A stretch of 38,344 nt of DNA from the IMG/VR virus record IMGVR_UViG_3300047586_000254, positions 1-38,344 of that record; one strand, 5' to 3'. Positions 8,596 to 17,415 of this stretch are shown here, in pieces (position 1 is the first letter of the stretch; every line of letters starts with the position of its first letter). Position numbers and translations under genes: made by a program. The stretch is from a virus. The notes under the pieces were generated by a model. It saw only the letters and a program-made list of their open reading frames with translations, searched no databases and was not told the origin of the DNA.

Positions 8596-8617
8596 ACTCA
8601 CCTCCGGAGAAAGGAAA

Positions 8618-8633
8618 GGCCCGTTGCCGGGCC
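8618..8633 (-). terminator. small GC hairpin with T-rich tail upstream of the protease gene
   Basis: On the minus strand GGCCCG, a four-base loop and CGGGCC are followed by TTTCCTTTCT. This is a compact terminator-like hairpin directly before the ribosome site of the protease gene. It could tune expression of head assembly genes relative to portal and minor head genes. Confidence 0.5.
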
Positions 8634-8673
8634 GAGGGATGCTGGTGGTTCCGAGTGGTTCCGGGAACCAGGT

Positions 8674-8931
8674 CTACGCGGTCAGGTAGTCGCCGACGAG
8701 GGGCTCAAGAGGCCCTTCGAGACTGACGAGCGTGTCGAACGTGTCCTTGCAGGCCATGACGAACGCGTATGGGTTGTCCGTGGCGTTCGGGTAGTCGCCT
8801 GAGCCGATCGGCTGCAGCCAGGGGTCCACGCTCAGCATCCCGACCGCCAGTTCGTCCCCGGAGAGCTTGCCGTCCTCCCAGGTGATCGGCATCGTGATCC
8901 GCTCGAAGAGGACCACCGCGTCGAGGCGCAT
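8674..8931 (-). CDS. small hypothetical phage protein
   Basis: An 85-residue protein whose ATG shares a base with the stop of the minor head polyprotein gene (TGATG), so it is translationally coupled. It starts MRLDAVVLFERITMPITWED and is acidic, without membrane or catalytic motifs. I do not recognise a family. It probably helps head assembly, judging only from position. A longer frame running into the previous gene is a shadow. Confidence 0.65.
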   Translation of the reverse strand: MRLDAVVLFERITMPITWEDGKLSGDELAVGMLSVDPWLQPIGSGDYPNATDNPYAFVMACKDTFDTLVSLEGPLEPLVGDYLTA

Positions 8932-11897
8932 CAGACACCCGCCATGAGCCCGAGGAAGAAGCGCGCGCTCTCGGGGTCCTTGGACCAGATCTTCGCCTGG
9001 TAGTCGAGGCTGCCGAACAGGTGCTCGGCGGCCGAGGACATCAGCTCGGTGGCGTAGCGCGTCCCGTCGGGGGAAACGTAGCTCTTGCCGGCGTAGTCGG
9101 TCCAGAAGTTGTCCTTGCGCGTCATCTCGTTGGAAGCATAACCCTTTCCGAGCCACACCAGTTGGTTCTCCGGCGTGGGGGCGCTCGTGCGCTCCTCGTA
9201 GTATTGGGCGACCTTGGCATGGAGCCCGGGCACGACGTCCTCGAAGTAGTGCCCCAGCTCGTGGCGGGCGACGCGCTCGGAGCTGACGTCGCCGGGTTCC
9301 AGGTAGATGCCGTTGCTCAGGTAGCAGGAGGACTTGCGCCCAGTGCCCGCCCCGGGGTAGGTGCGATAGACCTTCAGGCTCCCCGTGTAAGGGACCGTGT
9401 CGACCCAGTCCTTCGGGTAGACCTGAGTCGCCTGCTTCAGCGTGGCCGTCTGAGGCTTGATCCCGTTCCCATATTGGATCTGCAGGTCGCCGCCGACCGG
9501 ACGCACCTTGGCGAGCAGCTCCTTGGCCACCTCAGCCCGGGTTGCCTGCCCCTGGGTCGCGGTCTCCCAGTCCTTGCGAGCCGCGAAGAACTGTGACGTC
9601 TTGGCGTGGTAGACCTTGTAGGCCTCGTTGACCGCCGCCGCCTTGACCGAGTCCGGCTTCCCGCGCATCCGCGCACGCACCTTGGCGATGTCCTTCTCCG
9701 CCTTGTCCATGGCCTCACGGGCGCTATCGACCTTCTGCTTCAGGGGCAGAGTGACCTTCTCCACGGCCGCCATGCGGGAGTCGATCTCGTCGCCCAGCAC
9801 GTTGCCCAGGCGCTGCACGTCCTCGTTGGTGACGACGCCGGCAGCCCTAATGCCGCGTGCCTCTTCCTCCCAAGTCGGCGGGACGAAGGCCGGCAGGTTC
9901 ATCTCCAGGTCCTTCTCGACCGGCACGGCCACTGGAGGCGCTGGCGGCTTGACCTCAGGATCCACGGTCCCGTGCTCGTCCGGCTGCTTCAGGCTCTTAG
10001 CGTCCGAGACGCCCTTCTTCTCGTAGCGGACGGCACAGCGGCAGTTGATCGTGTTGTCGGCCGTGGCCCCGCGCGAGCAGTCGCCGGGCACCATCAGCTC
10101 CTGGATCATGCCCTTGGAGTTGGCAACCTTGAACGGCTTGTCGATATCGACGGTCTGCCCGTTGGCCATCCGGTGCCAGAGGCGTGTGCGGTTCGAGCCC
10201 ACCTGCGATCGCCAGGTCTTCTTCTGGACACCGGCGTCGGTGGCGATCCCGAGCTGGCCCCGGCGGTTGGCGGTGATGACTTCCGTCCGGGCGATGCGCT
10301 GGCCTCGGACCTCGTTGAAGGCTGGTCCGAGCTGCTGGACGCGCTGGGAGAGGCTGTCGATGCCCTCGCCCTTGGAGAGACCGTCGGCTAGGGAGTTGAC
10401 CAGGCTCTGGTGCGTCTCGGCGCTGACCTGGTTGACCACCCGCTTGATCGTGGTTCCCCTCAGGGCCTCGTCGGCTCCGGATACTGCCAATTCCCAGCTT
10501 ATCTGTCCGGAGAAGTTGACTCCCGAGCCCGTGAGCCCGGAGGCGAAGCTGGCCGTCTGGTCCTTGTCAAAGACGTACTCGCCGTTTGGCTGCGGCTTCA
10601 TCCCCAGGCGCTCATAGAAGGGCCCCGCGCTCACTGTCGCGCCCCAAGTGGTGATCCCATGGCCGTCGTCGGCAGCGATCGCCGAAGCCTCGCGCATCAT
10701 GCGCCGGCCGACGCCTGCGCCCTTGGGCGACGTCGGGTCGACCGCGATGCCCGAGACCTCCACCATGCCGGTGTGCTCCGAGAAGCGGTGATCCATGATG
10801 CCGCCCAGCTTCCCGTCCGGGCCGAAGAAGCCCGAGACGTTGGCCGAGCCGTTCCTCTGCACGTCCTTCAGCAGCGAGTCAGCCAGGTCGCCTCGAAGGC
10901 CTCCCCACTCGGACACCTGAGTCCGAAGCGCGTCGACCTCCGCCGCGTCGATCGCCCGGTAGGTACCCTGCGGCCCTTCCAGGAAGCCGACCTGCGTCCA
11001 GGCGCCCCCAGTGTCGGGCACGCGCTGGGCGAGGTTCATGGTCTTGACGGGGTCGAGCCGGTAGTAGCCTGAGTACTTCTGCTCCTCGAAGCCCAGCCCC
11101 TTCCAGAAGGCGTCCGAGTCAGGACCCGGCATGGCCTTGATGCCCAGGCCCTTGTCCGTCGCTACGTTCGCCAGCTCGCGGACGAGTTGCAGCCCGGATC
11201 CGGGTACGCTCGCGTCCAGTGAGCCGAAGCTGTCGATGACCATGTGGTCGCTTTCGTTGCGCCAGTTGGCCACGGCCAGGGGCCGGCTGGCGCCGTCACG
11301 CAGGATGGCGTTGTTGGAGCCCTGGTTCTGCAGCCTCAGGTTGACCGCTGACCACATCGAGCGCGCCGCCATGGAGTCCTCGTCCTGTAGCGGGGCCAGC
11401 TCTTTGAGGAGGCGCTGAGACTGGACCCGGGTGAGGTTGCTGGTGAAGCCGGGCTTGGCCGCCCCTGCTGCCGGCAGGCCGCTGACGCCGCCCGTGCCCA
11501 CGGCCTCCGTCAGCCCCTGCTGCAGGATGGCCTGCAGCGTCTTGCTGCTCTCCGTCATCGTCTGCGTGCCGGGGTCGTAGGACTGTTGGCGCAGGGTGAC
11601 GTCCTCCAGCCAGGCGTGGTAGTTGAGCGCCGTCTCCGGAGGCAGGTCCTTCAGCGAGGCCTTGGCGACCGGGAGCAGCGTCGGAGGATGCGCCTTGACG
11701 TATGCCACGTAGAGCTGCTGCTCGCGCTTCAGCCAGGCGTTGATCTGCTCAGCCAAGAGGGCCATCTGCCAGGACATCGCCCGGACGTCCAGCCCGGACC
11801 CGCGTGGCAGGCCGGCCTTGATCCACTCCTCGTGCTCGTAGGCCGCCGCTTTGAGGACCACGCGCCTGAGCGCGGCCTTCGCCACTTCGATACTCAC
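8931..11897 (-). CDS. minor head polyprotein: two GNAT domains, Mu F-like head morphogenesis domain and zincin domain
   Basis: A protein of about 988 residues from the GTG at 11,897, which overlaps a short upstream frame by GTGA. Visible parts are: a helical N-terminus (1-165); a GNAT-like domain (190-285) ending FWKGLGF; a second GNAT domain (340-445) with IAVDPTSPKGAGVGRRMM and PFYERLGM; and a phage Mu F/SPP1 gp7-type head morphogenesis domain (490-630) with RIARTEVITANRRGQ and NCRCAVRYEKKG. A coiled coil follows (700-790), then a metallopeptidase-like domain with HELGH at 879-883. The minor head domain predicts packaging in the virion. The enzymatic domains could modify virion or host proteins on DNA entry, which is inference. 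Confidence 0.8.
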   Translation of the reverse strand: MSIEVAKAALRRVVLKAAAYEHEEWIKAGLPRGSGLDVRAMSWQMALLAEQINAWLKREQQLYVAYVKAHPPTLLPVAKASLKDLPPETALNYHAWLEDVTLRQQSYDPGTQTMTESSKTLQAILQQGLTEAVGTGGVSGLPAAGAAKPGFTSNLTRVQSQRLLKELAPLQDEDSMAARSMWSAVNLRLQNQGSNNAILRDGASRPLAVANWRNESDHMVIDSFGSLDASVPGSGLQLVRELANVATDKGLGIKAMPGPDSDAFWKGLGFEEQKYSGYYRLDPVKTMNLAQRVPDTGGAWTQVGFLEGPQGTYRAIDAAEVDALRTQVSEWGGLRGDLADSLLKDVQRNGSANVSGFFGPDGKLGGIMDHRFSEHTGMVEVSGIAVDPTSPKGAGVGRRMMREASAIAADDGHGITTWGATVSAGPFYERLGMKPQPNGEYVFDKDQTASFASGLTGSGVNFSGQISWELAVSGADEALRGTTIKRVVNQVSAETHQSLVNSLADGLSKGEGIDSLSQRVQQLGPAFNEVRGQRIARTEVITANRRGQLGIATDAGVQKKTWRSQVGSNRTRLWHRMANGQTVDIDKPFKVANSKGMIQELMVPGDCSRGATADNTINCRCAVRYEKKGVSDAKSLKQPDEHGTVDPEVKPPAPPVAVPVEKDLEMNLPAFVPPTWEEEARGIRAAGVVTNEDVQRLGNVLGDEIDSRMAAVEKVTLPLKQKVDSAREAMDKAEKDIAKVRARMRGKPDSVKAAAVNEAYKVYHAKTSQFFAARKDWETATQGQATRAEVAKELLAKVRPVGGDLQIQYGNGIKPQTATLKQATQVYPKDWVDTVPYTGSLKVYRTYPGAGTGRKSSCYLSNGIYLEPGDVSSERVARHELGHYFEDVVPGLHAKVAQYYEERTSAPTPENQLVWLGKGYASNEMTRKDNFWTDYAGKSYVSPDGTRYATELMSSAAEHLFGSLDYQAKIWSKDPESARFFLGLMAGV

Positions 11898-12034
11898 GCC
11901 GCCACCTGCTCCATCTCCCGGCGCAGAAGGTCGGCCAGGTCCTCGTCCACCAGCTCGATCGCCGCCAGGTAGCTGGCCCACAGCATCGGGTCCTCAGGAA
12001 GGGCCAGCCCGTAAGCGCCTTCGCGTGCGCGCAC
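11894..12034 (-). CDS. short coupled frame between portal and minor head genes
   Basis: A 46-codon frame from a GTG, reading MRAREGAYGLALPEDPMLWA and ending EMEQVAA. Its TGA overlaps the GTG of the polyprotein gene, the coupling used across this operon. The peptide is helical and acidic and reads like real coding sequence, but no ribosome site precedes the GTG. The same frame continues upstream past an in-frame TAG to an ATG at 12,103, so this could also be the rest of a broken 65-codon gene. Confidence 0.4.
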   Translation of the reverse strand: MRAREGAYGLALPEDPMLWASYLAAIELVDEDLADLLRREMEQVAA

Positions 12035-12104
12035 GGCGGGCCACTACGGCTTCGGCTGCGGCTTCAACGGCCGCGTTCGCGATCTTGGGCGCATGGTTGG
12101 CATG

Positions 12105-14117
12105 TCACTCCTCCTCGGTCGTCTCGCGGACGCCGGTTATCAGCCCCGCCGCGTTGGTGATGAAGTCCTTCTTGGTGATCGTCTTCTTGGGCTTGCCGTT
12201 CTTGGGCGCCTCGAGCACGATGGCGCCCTTCTCAATCTGCACGATCGGTGGGCCCTGGCTGGCGATGGCCTCAGCCAGCTCGTGCACGCCGTCGTCCCGG
12301 ATCAGGTTGTGGCCCTGGGGGAAGACCTCCTCGACCTGCTCGATGACGAAGCCCAGGTCGCGGGCCATCTCTTGCAGCCGGCGAAACTCGGACCAGCTCT
12401 TGGTGACCGCCGCGTTGCCGGGCGGAGGCGCGATCGCTCCTGGCGCCGGCGCAGGCGGCTTGCCACCTTGGGTGGCCACGCTGTTCATGGCCGCCTGCAG
12501 GTCGTTCATCGGGACCACGGTGCCAGTGCCCGAGACGTCGCCGGGGAAGGCTCCGACGTTGGAGCCGCGGGTGATCTCGAACGGTCTGCGGCCCCACTCT
12601 TCCAGCTCGGGGTCGATGGTCTCGCCGGTGTCGGGGTCGATGCCGGCCTTGCCGTAGTCGTTGGCGTCGCGGACCTCATTGACCGTCAGCGCCTGCTGGT
12701 AGTAGCTGCGGGTCCGGGCGATCTGTTCCTCGTCAGAGAGGGCCATTTCATTGAACTTGAACTCGATCGGCAGCTCGTCGCCGAAAGTGTCCTCCAGAAG
12801 CCATTGCAGCCGCGTCTCGTAGCGCTGCTGGTCCGGCTTGATGACCTGCTCCTTGAACGTCAGATCCTGGTCCTTGGAGTTGGCCAGGTTGGCGTTCTCC
12901 ACGATCGTCACCTTCGAGGGGCTCACGCGGTGGGCCATGATGACCTGGTCGCGACACCACTTGCGGTACTCGATGAAGGAGGCGTCCTCCTGGCCGGAGG
13001 CGCCGACGGTCAGCTTCTCGATGCTGATGCTCACGTTGGACCCGGCCTCGGTCTCGAGAAGCATGGTCTTGTGAGCCTCGCCTCTCAGGCCCTCGCGCAT
13101 GTAGTTGACGACGTAGTCGCGGGTGTCCGGATCCAAGCGCCCGCCGTTCACGCAGATGGCCAGCCGGGGGACCGCGTTGTTCAGGAAGAACTGCTGCTGG
13201 TAGGCCTGGGCCGCCTCGTCGCCCAGCATGTCGCCCAGGGCGGGCAGGTGGTCCGGGTGGCCGTAGAACGGGTTGGTCGGGGTGACCTCGAAGAACATCA
13301 TGATCTCGTTGGTGCCTTGGAAGCGCTCCGGGTTGGCCGTGTCCTCAGCCGCGCGCCCGTAGTCGCGGAAGTGCCGGTACTCGCCCATCCACTTCTGGAC
13401 CCAGCCGTCCCGGTCCTTGCGCCGGCGCAGGGTGTAGGCGTGCATATGGAAGAAGCCGTCCGGCTCGCCCTTGCCGTTGCGGGTGATCTCAAAGCCGCCC
13501 CAACCGACCGACTCCTCGTCCTTACGGATGGCGTTCAGCAGCTCGTCGATGGACTTGCCGTCGCGTCGGGCGCAGCCCTCCAGCCACTTCTTGACGCCGG
13601 CCTGCAGCTCCTTCTGGTCGGTGTCCTCGAAGCCCTCCTTCAGGTCGAGGCGCCAGCCCAGCCCCACGCAGTTGGCGGTCTTGGCGTCCACGCAGGCCTT
13701 GTGGGCGACGTTGCGATCGTAGAGCTGCACCATGGCCAGGGGATCCACCAGGGGCGGAGCGCACTTGACCTCGTCGTAGGCCCACTTGCCCAGGTCCAGG
13801 CGCTCAGAGGTGCCGGCGCCGTCGAGCTTCTCGCGGGCGGGGGCCTCGATGATCGAGGCGAAGGCCGCCGGCGTCTGCTTGTTGGGAGGGGTCTTGTCCC
13901 GGGTGTCGATCGTCGCCGAATGATCCACGCGCGCCAGCGCCCGGGAAGCCGCCTGGCGGGCCGCGTCGCCCTCCGGGCCCTGCAGCAAGGAGGCCGAGTC
14001 GACGCCGGGCGCGCTGGAGTACTGCTGCAGCACGTTGCCCGTGGGGTCGATCGCGGAGAGCGGGTTGGGGATGTCGCCGGGCTTACCGCCCTTGTCCCTG
14101 CCAGGTACTCCGGCCAT
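12105..14117 (-). CDS. portal protein, PBSX-family-like
   Basis: A 670-residue protein between terminase and the minor head gene. Typical portal features are the N-terminal Pro/Ala-rich region, then KWAYDEVKCAPPLVDPLAMV and NVAHKACVDAKTANCVGLGW. The body contains GEYRHFRDYGR, EIMMFFEVTPTNPFYGHPDH and QQFFLNNAVPRLAICVNGG. The conserved end of the portal stem/crown region is visible as YRKWCRDQVIMAHRVSPSKV and FKEQVIKPDQQRYETRLQWL. The 'TPTNPFYGHPDHLPAL' pattern is typical of PBSX-type portals. The C-terminal 120 residues are proline-rich with a predicted coiled helix. Its ATG overlaps the terminase stop by one base. Confidence 0.88.
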   Translation of the reverse strand: MAGVPGRDKGGKPGDIPNPLSAIDPTGNVLQQYSSAPGVDSASLLQGPEGDAARQAASRALARVDHSATIDTRDKTPPNKQTPAAFASIIEAPAREKLDGAGTSERLDLGKWAYDEVKCAPPLVDPLAMVQLYDRNVAHKACVDAKTANCVGLGWRLDLKEGFEDTDQKELQAGVKKWLEGCARRDGKSIDELLNAIRKDEESVGWGGFEITRNGKGEPDGFFHMHAYTLRRRKDRDGWVQKWMGEYRHFRDYGRAAEDTANPERFQGTNEIMMFFEVTPTNPFYGHPDHLPALGDMLGDEAAQAYQQQFFLNNAVPRLAICVNGGRLDPDTRDYVVNYMREGLRGEAHKTMLLETEAGSNVSISIEKLTVGASGQEDASFIEYRKWCRDQVIMAHRVSPSKVTIVENANLANSKDQDLTFKEQVIKPDQQRYETRLQWLLEDTFGDELPIEFKFNEMALSDEEQIARTRSYYQQALTVNEVRDANDYGKAGIDPDTGETIDPELEEWGRRPFEITRGSNVGAFPGDVSGTGTVVPMNDLQAAMNSVATQGGKPPAPAPGAIAPPPGNAAVTKSWSEFRRLQEMARDLGFVIEQVEEVFPQGHNLIRDDGVHELAEAIASQGPPIVQIEKGAIVLEAPKNGKPKKTITKKDFITNAAGLITGVRETTEEE

Positions 14118-15730
14118 CAGCCAATCACTGCTCCTCTCACCAGGCCGAGGGTCGAGCGCCTGAGCGCGATCTCGGCGTAGCTGTCAGCGTGTGCGAAGTG
14201 ATCGGGACCCCGCTGAACCCACACGGCCTTCTTCTGGCCGGTCTGGGGGTCCTCCTCGATCTTGCGCAGGACGTTGGTCATCTGCCGCACGTACTCGGTC
14301 AGCTCGTCTTCCACCCGGGGGATGCGGCGCTTGCGGAGCTTGTAGACGTCCCGCCAGGCGTCCAGGGCCTCGGTCCGGTTAACCGTCACGATGCGGGTGT
14401 TCTCGGCGTCAAAGCCCCAGCTCGCCGTGCCCTTCTGCTGGCCCCCGTAGTAGGCGCACCAGACCCGCCCGGGGAAGCGCTTGTTGAAGGCCCGGGCCGC
14501 ATGGGTGTTGGGGAGAGCGTCGATGACGCAGAAGCGGACGTCGTAGGTCTCCATGAGCGCATCCAGGTGACTGAACAGGGCGTCGGTCTGGGGCTCGTGC
14601 TGCACGCGGATGGTGAGCACGACATCGCCGTGCGGCTCCTTGATGACGATGTGGAGGCCGTTGCCCTGGTCCACGCCCATCACGCAGCCCTTGCCCCGGG
14701 GAGGCATGCCCCACTTGCCGCCGCAGGCCAAGAGATCGGCTTCGGAGAGGCCGCCCTCGGCGCCCAGGTAGGGCAGGCCCAGCTCGGAGTTGAAGAACTC
14801 GCCGGGGAACTTCGTCTCCCGCCACAGCTTGAGGAGCGCGGCCGGCTTCGTGTAGCAGCCATCCTCGGTCTCCTGCTGGCTCACGATCGTCGAGATGAAC
14901 TTGGTGATGTGGTAGCCGCGCCGGGCCCGGCTCGGGTAGAGGGCCACCCAGTAGCCCTTCGCGGGATCCAGGGCGTGGCCGCAGCGCAGGCACACCAGGG
15001 TCTCGCGCCCGGGTCCGCCCTTGACGAAGCAGATGTCCGTCCGGGGGTCGTCCGGGGCGCCGTGGTGATCGAGGAACTCGTCCTCGAGGCAGTGCCATCC
15101 CGAGCAGCCCGGGCATTTGAGCAGCCAGTGCCGTTGATCGGTGGCGATGAAGGCCGCGTCGATGCCGTACTCCGGCAGGCTGGGCGTGCTCACGTCCAGC
15201 TCCCAGCCCCAGGCCGAGTGCCCCAGGCGCTTGCGGGCCAACTCCACGTTCTCCGGCTTCATCTCGTCCAGCTCGTCAAAGACCAGGAAGTCGGCCGGCA
15301 CGGACTTCATCCGCGTCCGGCTGTTGGTGCCCCGGAAGTAGATGGCGCCGTTGGGCCCGATCTGCTTGTAGCCGGCCGTGTCGGTGTCACGGACCAGGGA
15401 GCGGAAGTACTCACTGTCCCGGACGGCCGGGCCGAAGCGGTCCCGGCTGAACTCGCCGACGTCGTTGTCGGTCGGGAAGTAGTAGATGACGCGGCCGCCA
15501 TGGACGACGCAGAAGTGCAAGGCCCGACTGATGGCGTACTCGCTCGCGCCCATCTGGGCCGCCTTGCGGATGATCACGAAGGGGGCGACGTCCCGGTAGA
15601 TGCCCTTCAGATACTCGTGGCCCTCGTAGGAGAACGGGTCGCTCCCGATCTCCCGGTTGACGAGGCACCACTTACTCAGGGACGGCGAAGCCGCGAGGCA
15701 TGATGTCACCTGGCTGTGGACCTGGCGCAT
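14117..15730 (-). CDS. terminase large subunit, GpA-like
   Basis: About 537 residues if started at the ATG at 15,730; longer upstream starts and a GTG at 15,712 are possible, and no candidate has a convincing ribosome site. It powers DNA packaging. The ATPase P-loop-like segment is RKAAQMGASE, as in GpA-family terminases. The Walker B-like segment is FLVFDELDEM. A zinc-binding pair CPGC / CLRCG follows. The nuclease half shows GVDQGNGLHI, VIDALPNTHAARAF and DHFAHADSYAEIAL. It overlaps the small terminase gene by about 59 bases with this start. Confidence 0.85.
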   Translation of the reverse strand: MRQVHSQVTSCLAASPSLSKWCLVNREIGSDPFSYEGHEYLKGIYRDVAPFVIIRKAAQMGASEYAISRALHFCVVHGGRVIYYFPTDNDVGEFSRDRFGPAVRDSEYFRSLVRDTDTAGYKQIGPNGAIYFRGTNSRTRMKSVPADFLVFDELDEMKPENVELARKRLGHSAWGWELDVSTPSLPEYGIDAAFIATDQRHWLLKCPGCSGWHCLEDEFLDHHGAPDDPRTDICFVKGGPGRETLVCLRCGHALDPAKGYWVALYPSRARRGYHITKFISTIVSQQETEDGCYTKPAALLKLWRETKFPGEFFNSELGLPYLGAEGGLSEADLLACGGKWGMPPRGKGCVMGVDQGNGLHIVIKEPHGDVVLTIRVQHEPQTDALFSHLDALMETYDVRFCVIDALPNTHAARAFNKRFPGRVWCAYYGGQQKGTASWGFDAENTRIVTVNRTEALDAWRDVYKLRKRRIPRVEDELTEYVRQMTNVLRKIEEDPQTGQKKAVWVQRGPDHFAHADSYAEIALRRSTLGLVRGAVIG

Positions 15731-16118
15731 CTGCGTCGGGGAGAGACTCCTCAGTGAGTCGAAAGACAATTCCACTAACGGTGGCGTCTGGTTTGACGAC
15801 AAGCTCGGCTCCATCCTTCCCGGTGTGCTCGACCCGCTCGATGTAGCCACGGTCCTTCGCCTGGGTCTTCAGGTAGAAGATGATGGCCGTGATATCACCG
15901 GACAGGATCCGGGAGTAAAGCGATGACTCGGCGTTGTCCTTCATGGTCTCGCGGGCGTCTTCCAGCGCCTCTCTCAGGCTGGGGCTTCGGTCGCAGCGCC
16001 GCTTAATGGTGCGCCGGCTGAGTCGGTAGCGCCGGGCGATCGCCGCCACGTTGCCGTGCAGATCATCGATCGCAGCGAGCAACTCCTCGTGCGAAGGCCC
16101 TTTTTTTATAGCGGGCAT
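15672..16118 (-). CDS. terminase small subunit
   Basis: A 148-residue protein with a helix-turn-helix near the N-terminus (GNVAAIARRYRLSRRTIKRR), followed by a helical oligomerisation region (LREALEDARETMKDNAESSL) and the segment ITAIIFYLKTQAKDRGYIER, typical of small terminases. It recognises the packaging site and lies immediately before the large subunit. Confidence 0.82.
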   Translation of the reverse strand: MPAIKKGPSHEELLAAIDDLHGNVAAIARRYRLSRRTIKRRCDRSPSLREALEDARETMKDNAESSLYSRILSGDITAIIFYLKTQAKDRGYIERVEHTGKDGAELVVKPDATVSGIVFRLTEESLPDADAPGPQPGDIMPRGFAVPE

Positions 16119-16128
16119 GTGGGCAACC

Positions 16129-17415
16129 TCACGCGTCGGAGGAGCGCTCCAGGATGGGCGTCATACCCATGCCAGCAAGCCGCTCCAAAGTGACTGCCAC
16201 GTAGCGCGGCTCCAATTCCATGCCGTACACGACCCGGCCGAGCTGCTCACCCGCCACGATCTGACTGCCGCTACCGCAGAAGGGCTCGTAGCAGATCTCG
16301 CCCTCCACGGTGTGTTGGCGCATGGGGATGGCGAAGACCTCCACCGGCTTTGAGGTGGGGTGCCCGTTCGAGGTACCGTCGTTCACGATGTCCAACTCCC
16401 ACACCGACTTCGGAAACTCCTCCGAGCAGCGCTTGGGCTTATGGCCCTTCACCCACCCGAAGAAGCAGGGCTCGTGCTGCCACATGTACCAGGTGCGGGA
16501 AAGGACCGGCCGGTTTTTGACCCAAATGATCTGCTGGTGCACAAGCACGCCGTTGCTCGCCCAGGCCCGATGGACCAGGTCCGAACGGACCCCCGCGTGC
16601 CAGCAGTACCACGCGGCATCTTCGGTGATGGCCAGCTCCTTGGCCACCTTACAGAAGTCCTCGTAGAGCGTGTCGGGGTCGCCGACGTGGTCCCAGTCTT
16701 TGTAGCTCTCCGAGCAGTCGACGCCGGCGTGCTCCTTGCCTTTCTTCTTCTGACGCCCCCAGGAGAGCGGCCGGTTGGTGCCGTCGTAGTCGACCGCGTA
16801 GGGGGGATCCGTGGCAAAGAGAACGGCCCGCTGCCCATCCATCAGACGGGCGACGTCGTCTCTGTTGGTGGAGTCGCCGCAAAGGAGCCGGTGGGCGCCT
16901 ATCGGCCAGAGCTGCCCATGCTCCGTTCCCCACCTCTTCTGCAGCTCATCGGCTATGTCCAGGCGGGGCTCCGGCGCTTCGGCCGGGGTGCCGATGACAA
17001 TGTGGTGCTGCTCTGCCAGTGCCTTGAGGTGGGCCATGAGGCCCGCTTCCTGCGTCTGTGCGTCCTTCAGGATGCTCTCAAGGACGTCCTTGTCCGCGAC
17101 CGCCATGGCCGCGATCGGATCGAGAGACAGGATGGCAAGGCCCTCTTGCTCCTCGGGGATGTCCACGAACAGCACGGGGGCCTCAGGCACCCCGGCGCTC
17201 AGGTACTCCTCGATCCGGGCGTGGCCGTCAAGCACGTAGCCCGTGCGCTTGTTGACCAGCACGCGGTCGATGATCCCCAGCTCGCGGAGAGAGCCGCGCA
17301 GGGCGTCCCGTTGCTTGTTTGGGTGGCGCCGGTAGTTCTTCGGGTTGGCGAGGAGCTGGTCGACCGGGACCATGGCCCAGTCGACGATCTGACACCGAAA
17401 CGGCTCCTCGGTCAT
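16129..17415 (-). CDS. ParB-like/DNA methyltransferase fusion
   Basis: A 428-residue protein. The ATG at 17,415 overlaps the upstream stop as ATGA, preferred over longer starts. Residues about 15-100 form a ParB/Srx-like N-domain (LLANPKNYRRHPNKQ, YVLDGHARIEEYL). The methyltransferase domain has ATDPPYAVDYDG before FCGSGSQIVAGEQ, the beta-class order for N6-adenine or N4-cytosine methylation. The tail ends PRYVAVTLERLAGMG. Such phage-borne enzymes usually lack a partner nuclease and may protect phage DNA from host restriction. It stands just upstream of terminase, so it is expressed with late genes. Confidence 0.88.
   Translation of the reverse strand: MTEEPFRCQIVDWAMVPVDQLLANPKNYRRHPNKQRDALRGSLRELGIIDRVLVNKRTGYVLDGHARIEEYLSAGVPEAPVLFVDIPEEQEGLAILSLDPIAAMAVADKDVLESILKDAQTQEAGLMAHLKALAEQHHIVIGTPAEAPEPRLDIADELQKRWGTEHGQLWPIGAHRLLCGDSTNRDDVARLMDGQRAVLFATDPPYAVDYDGTNRPLSWGRQKKKGKEHAGVDCSESYKDWDHVGDPDTLYEDFCKVAKELAITEDAAWYCWHAGVRSDLVHRAWASNGVLVHQQIIWVKNRPVLSRTWYMWQHEPCFFGWVKGHKPKRCSEEFPKSVWELDIVNDGTSNGHPTSKPVEVFAIPMRQHTVEGEICYEPFCGSGSQIVAGEQLGRVVYGMELEPRYVAVTLERLAGMGMTPILERSSDA

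Noticed and set aside
12093-14180. Long open frame on the plus strand opposite the portal gene
   Set aside because: The minus-strand frame has clear portal motifs and overlaps on both ends. The plus frame is a GC-driven shadow without a ribosome site or recognisable domain.
14189-15703. Long open frame on the plus strand opposite terminase
   Set aside because: Terminase motifs are on the minus strand. The antisense sequence is low-complexity, rich in Gly, Val and Leu.
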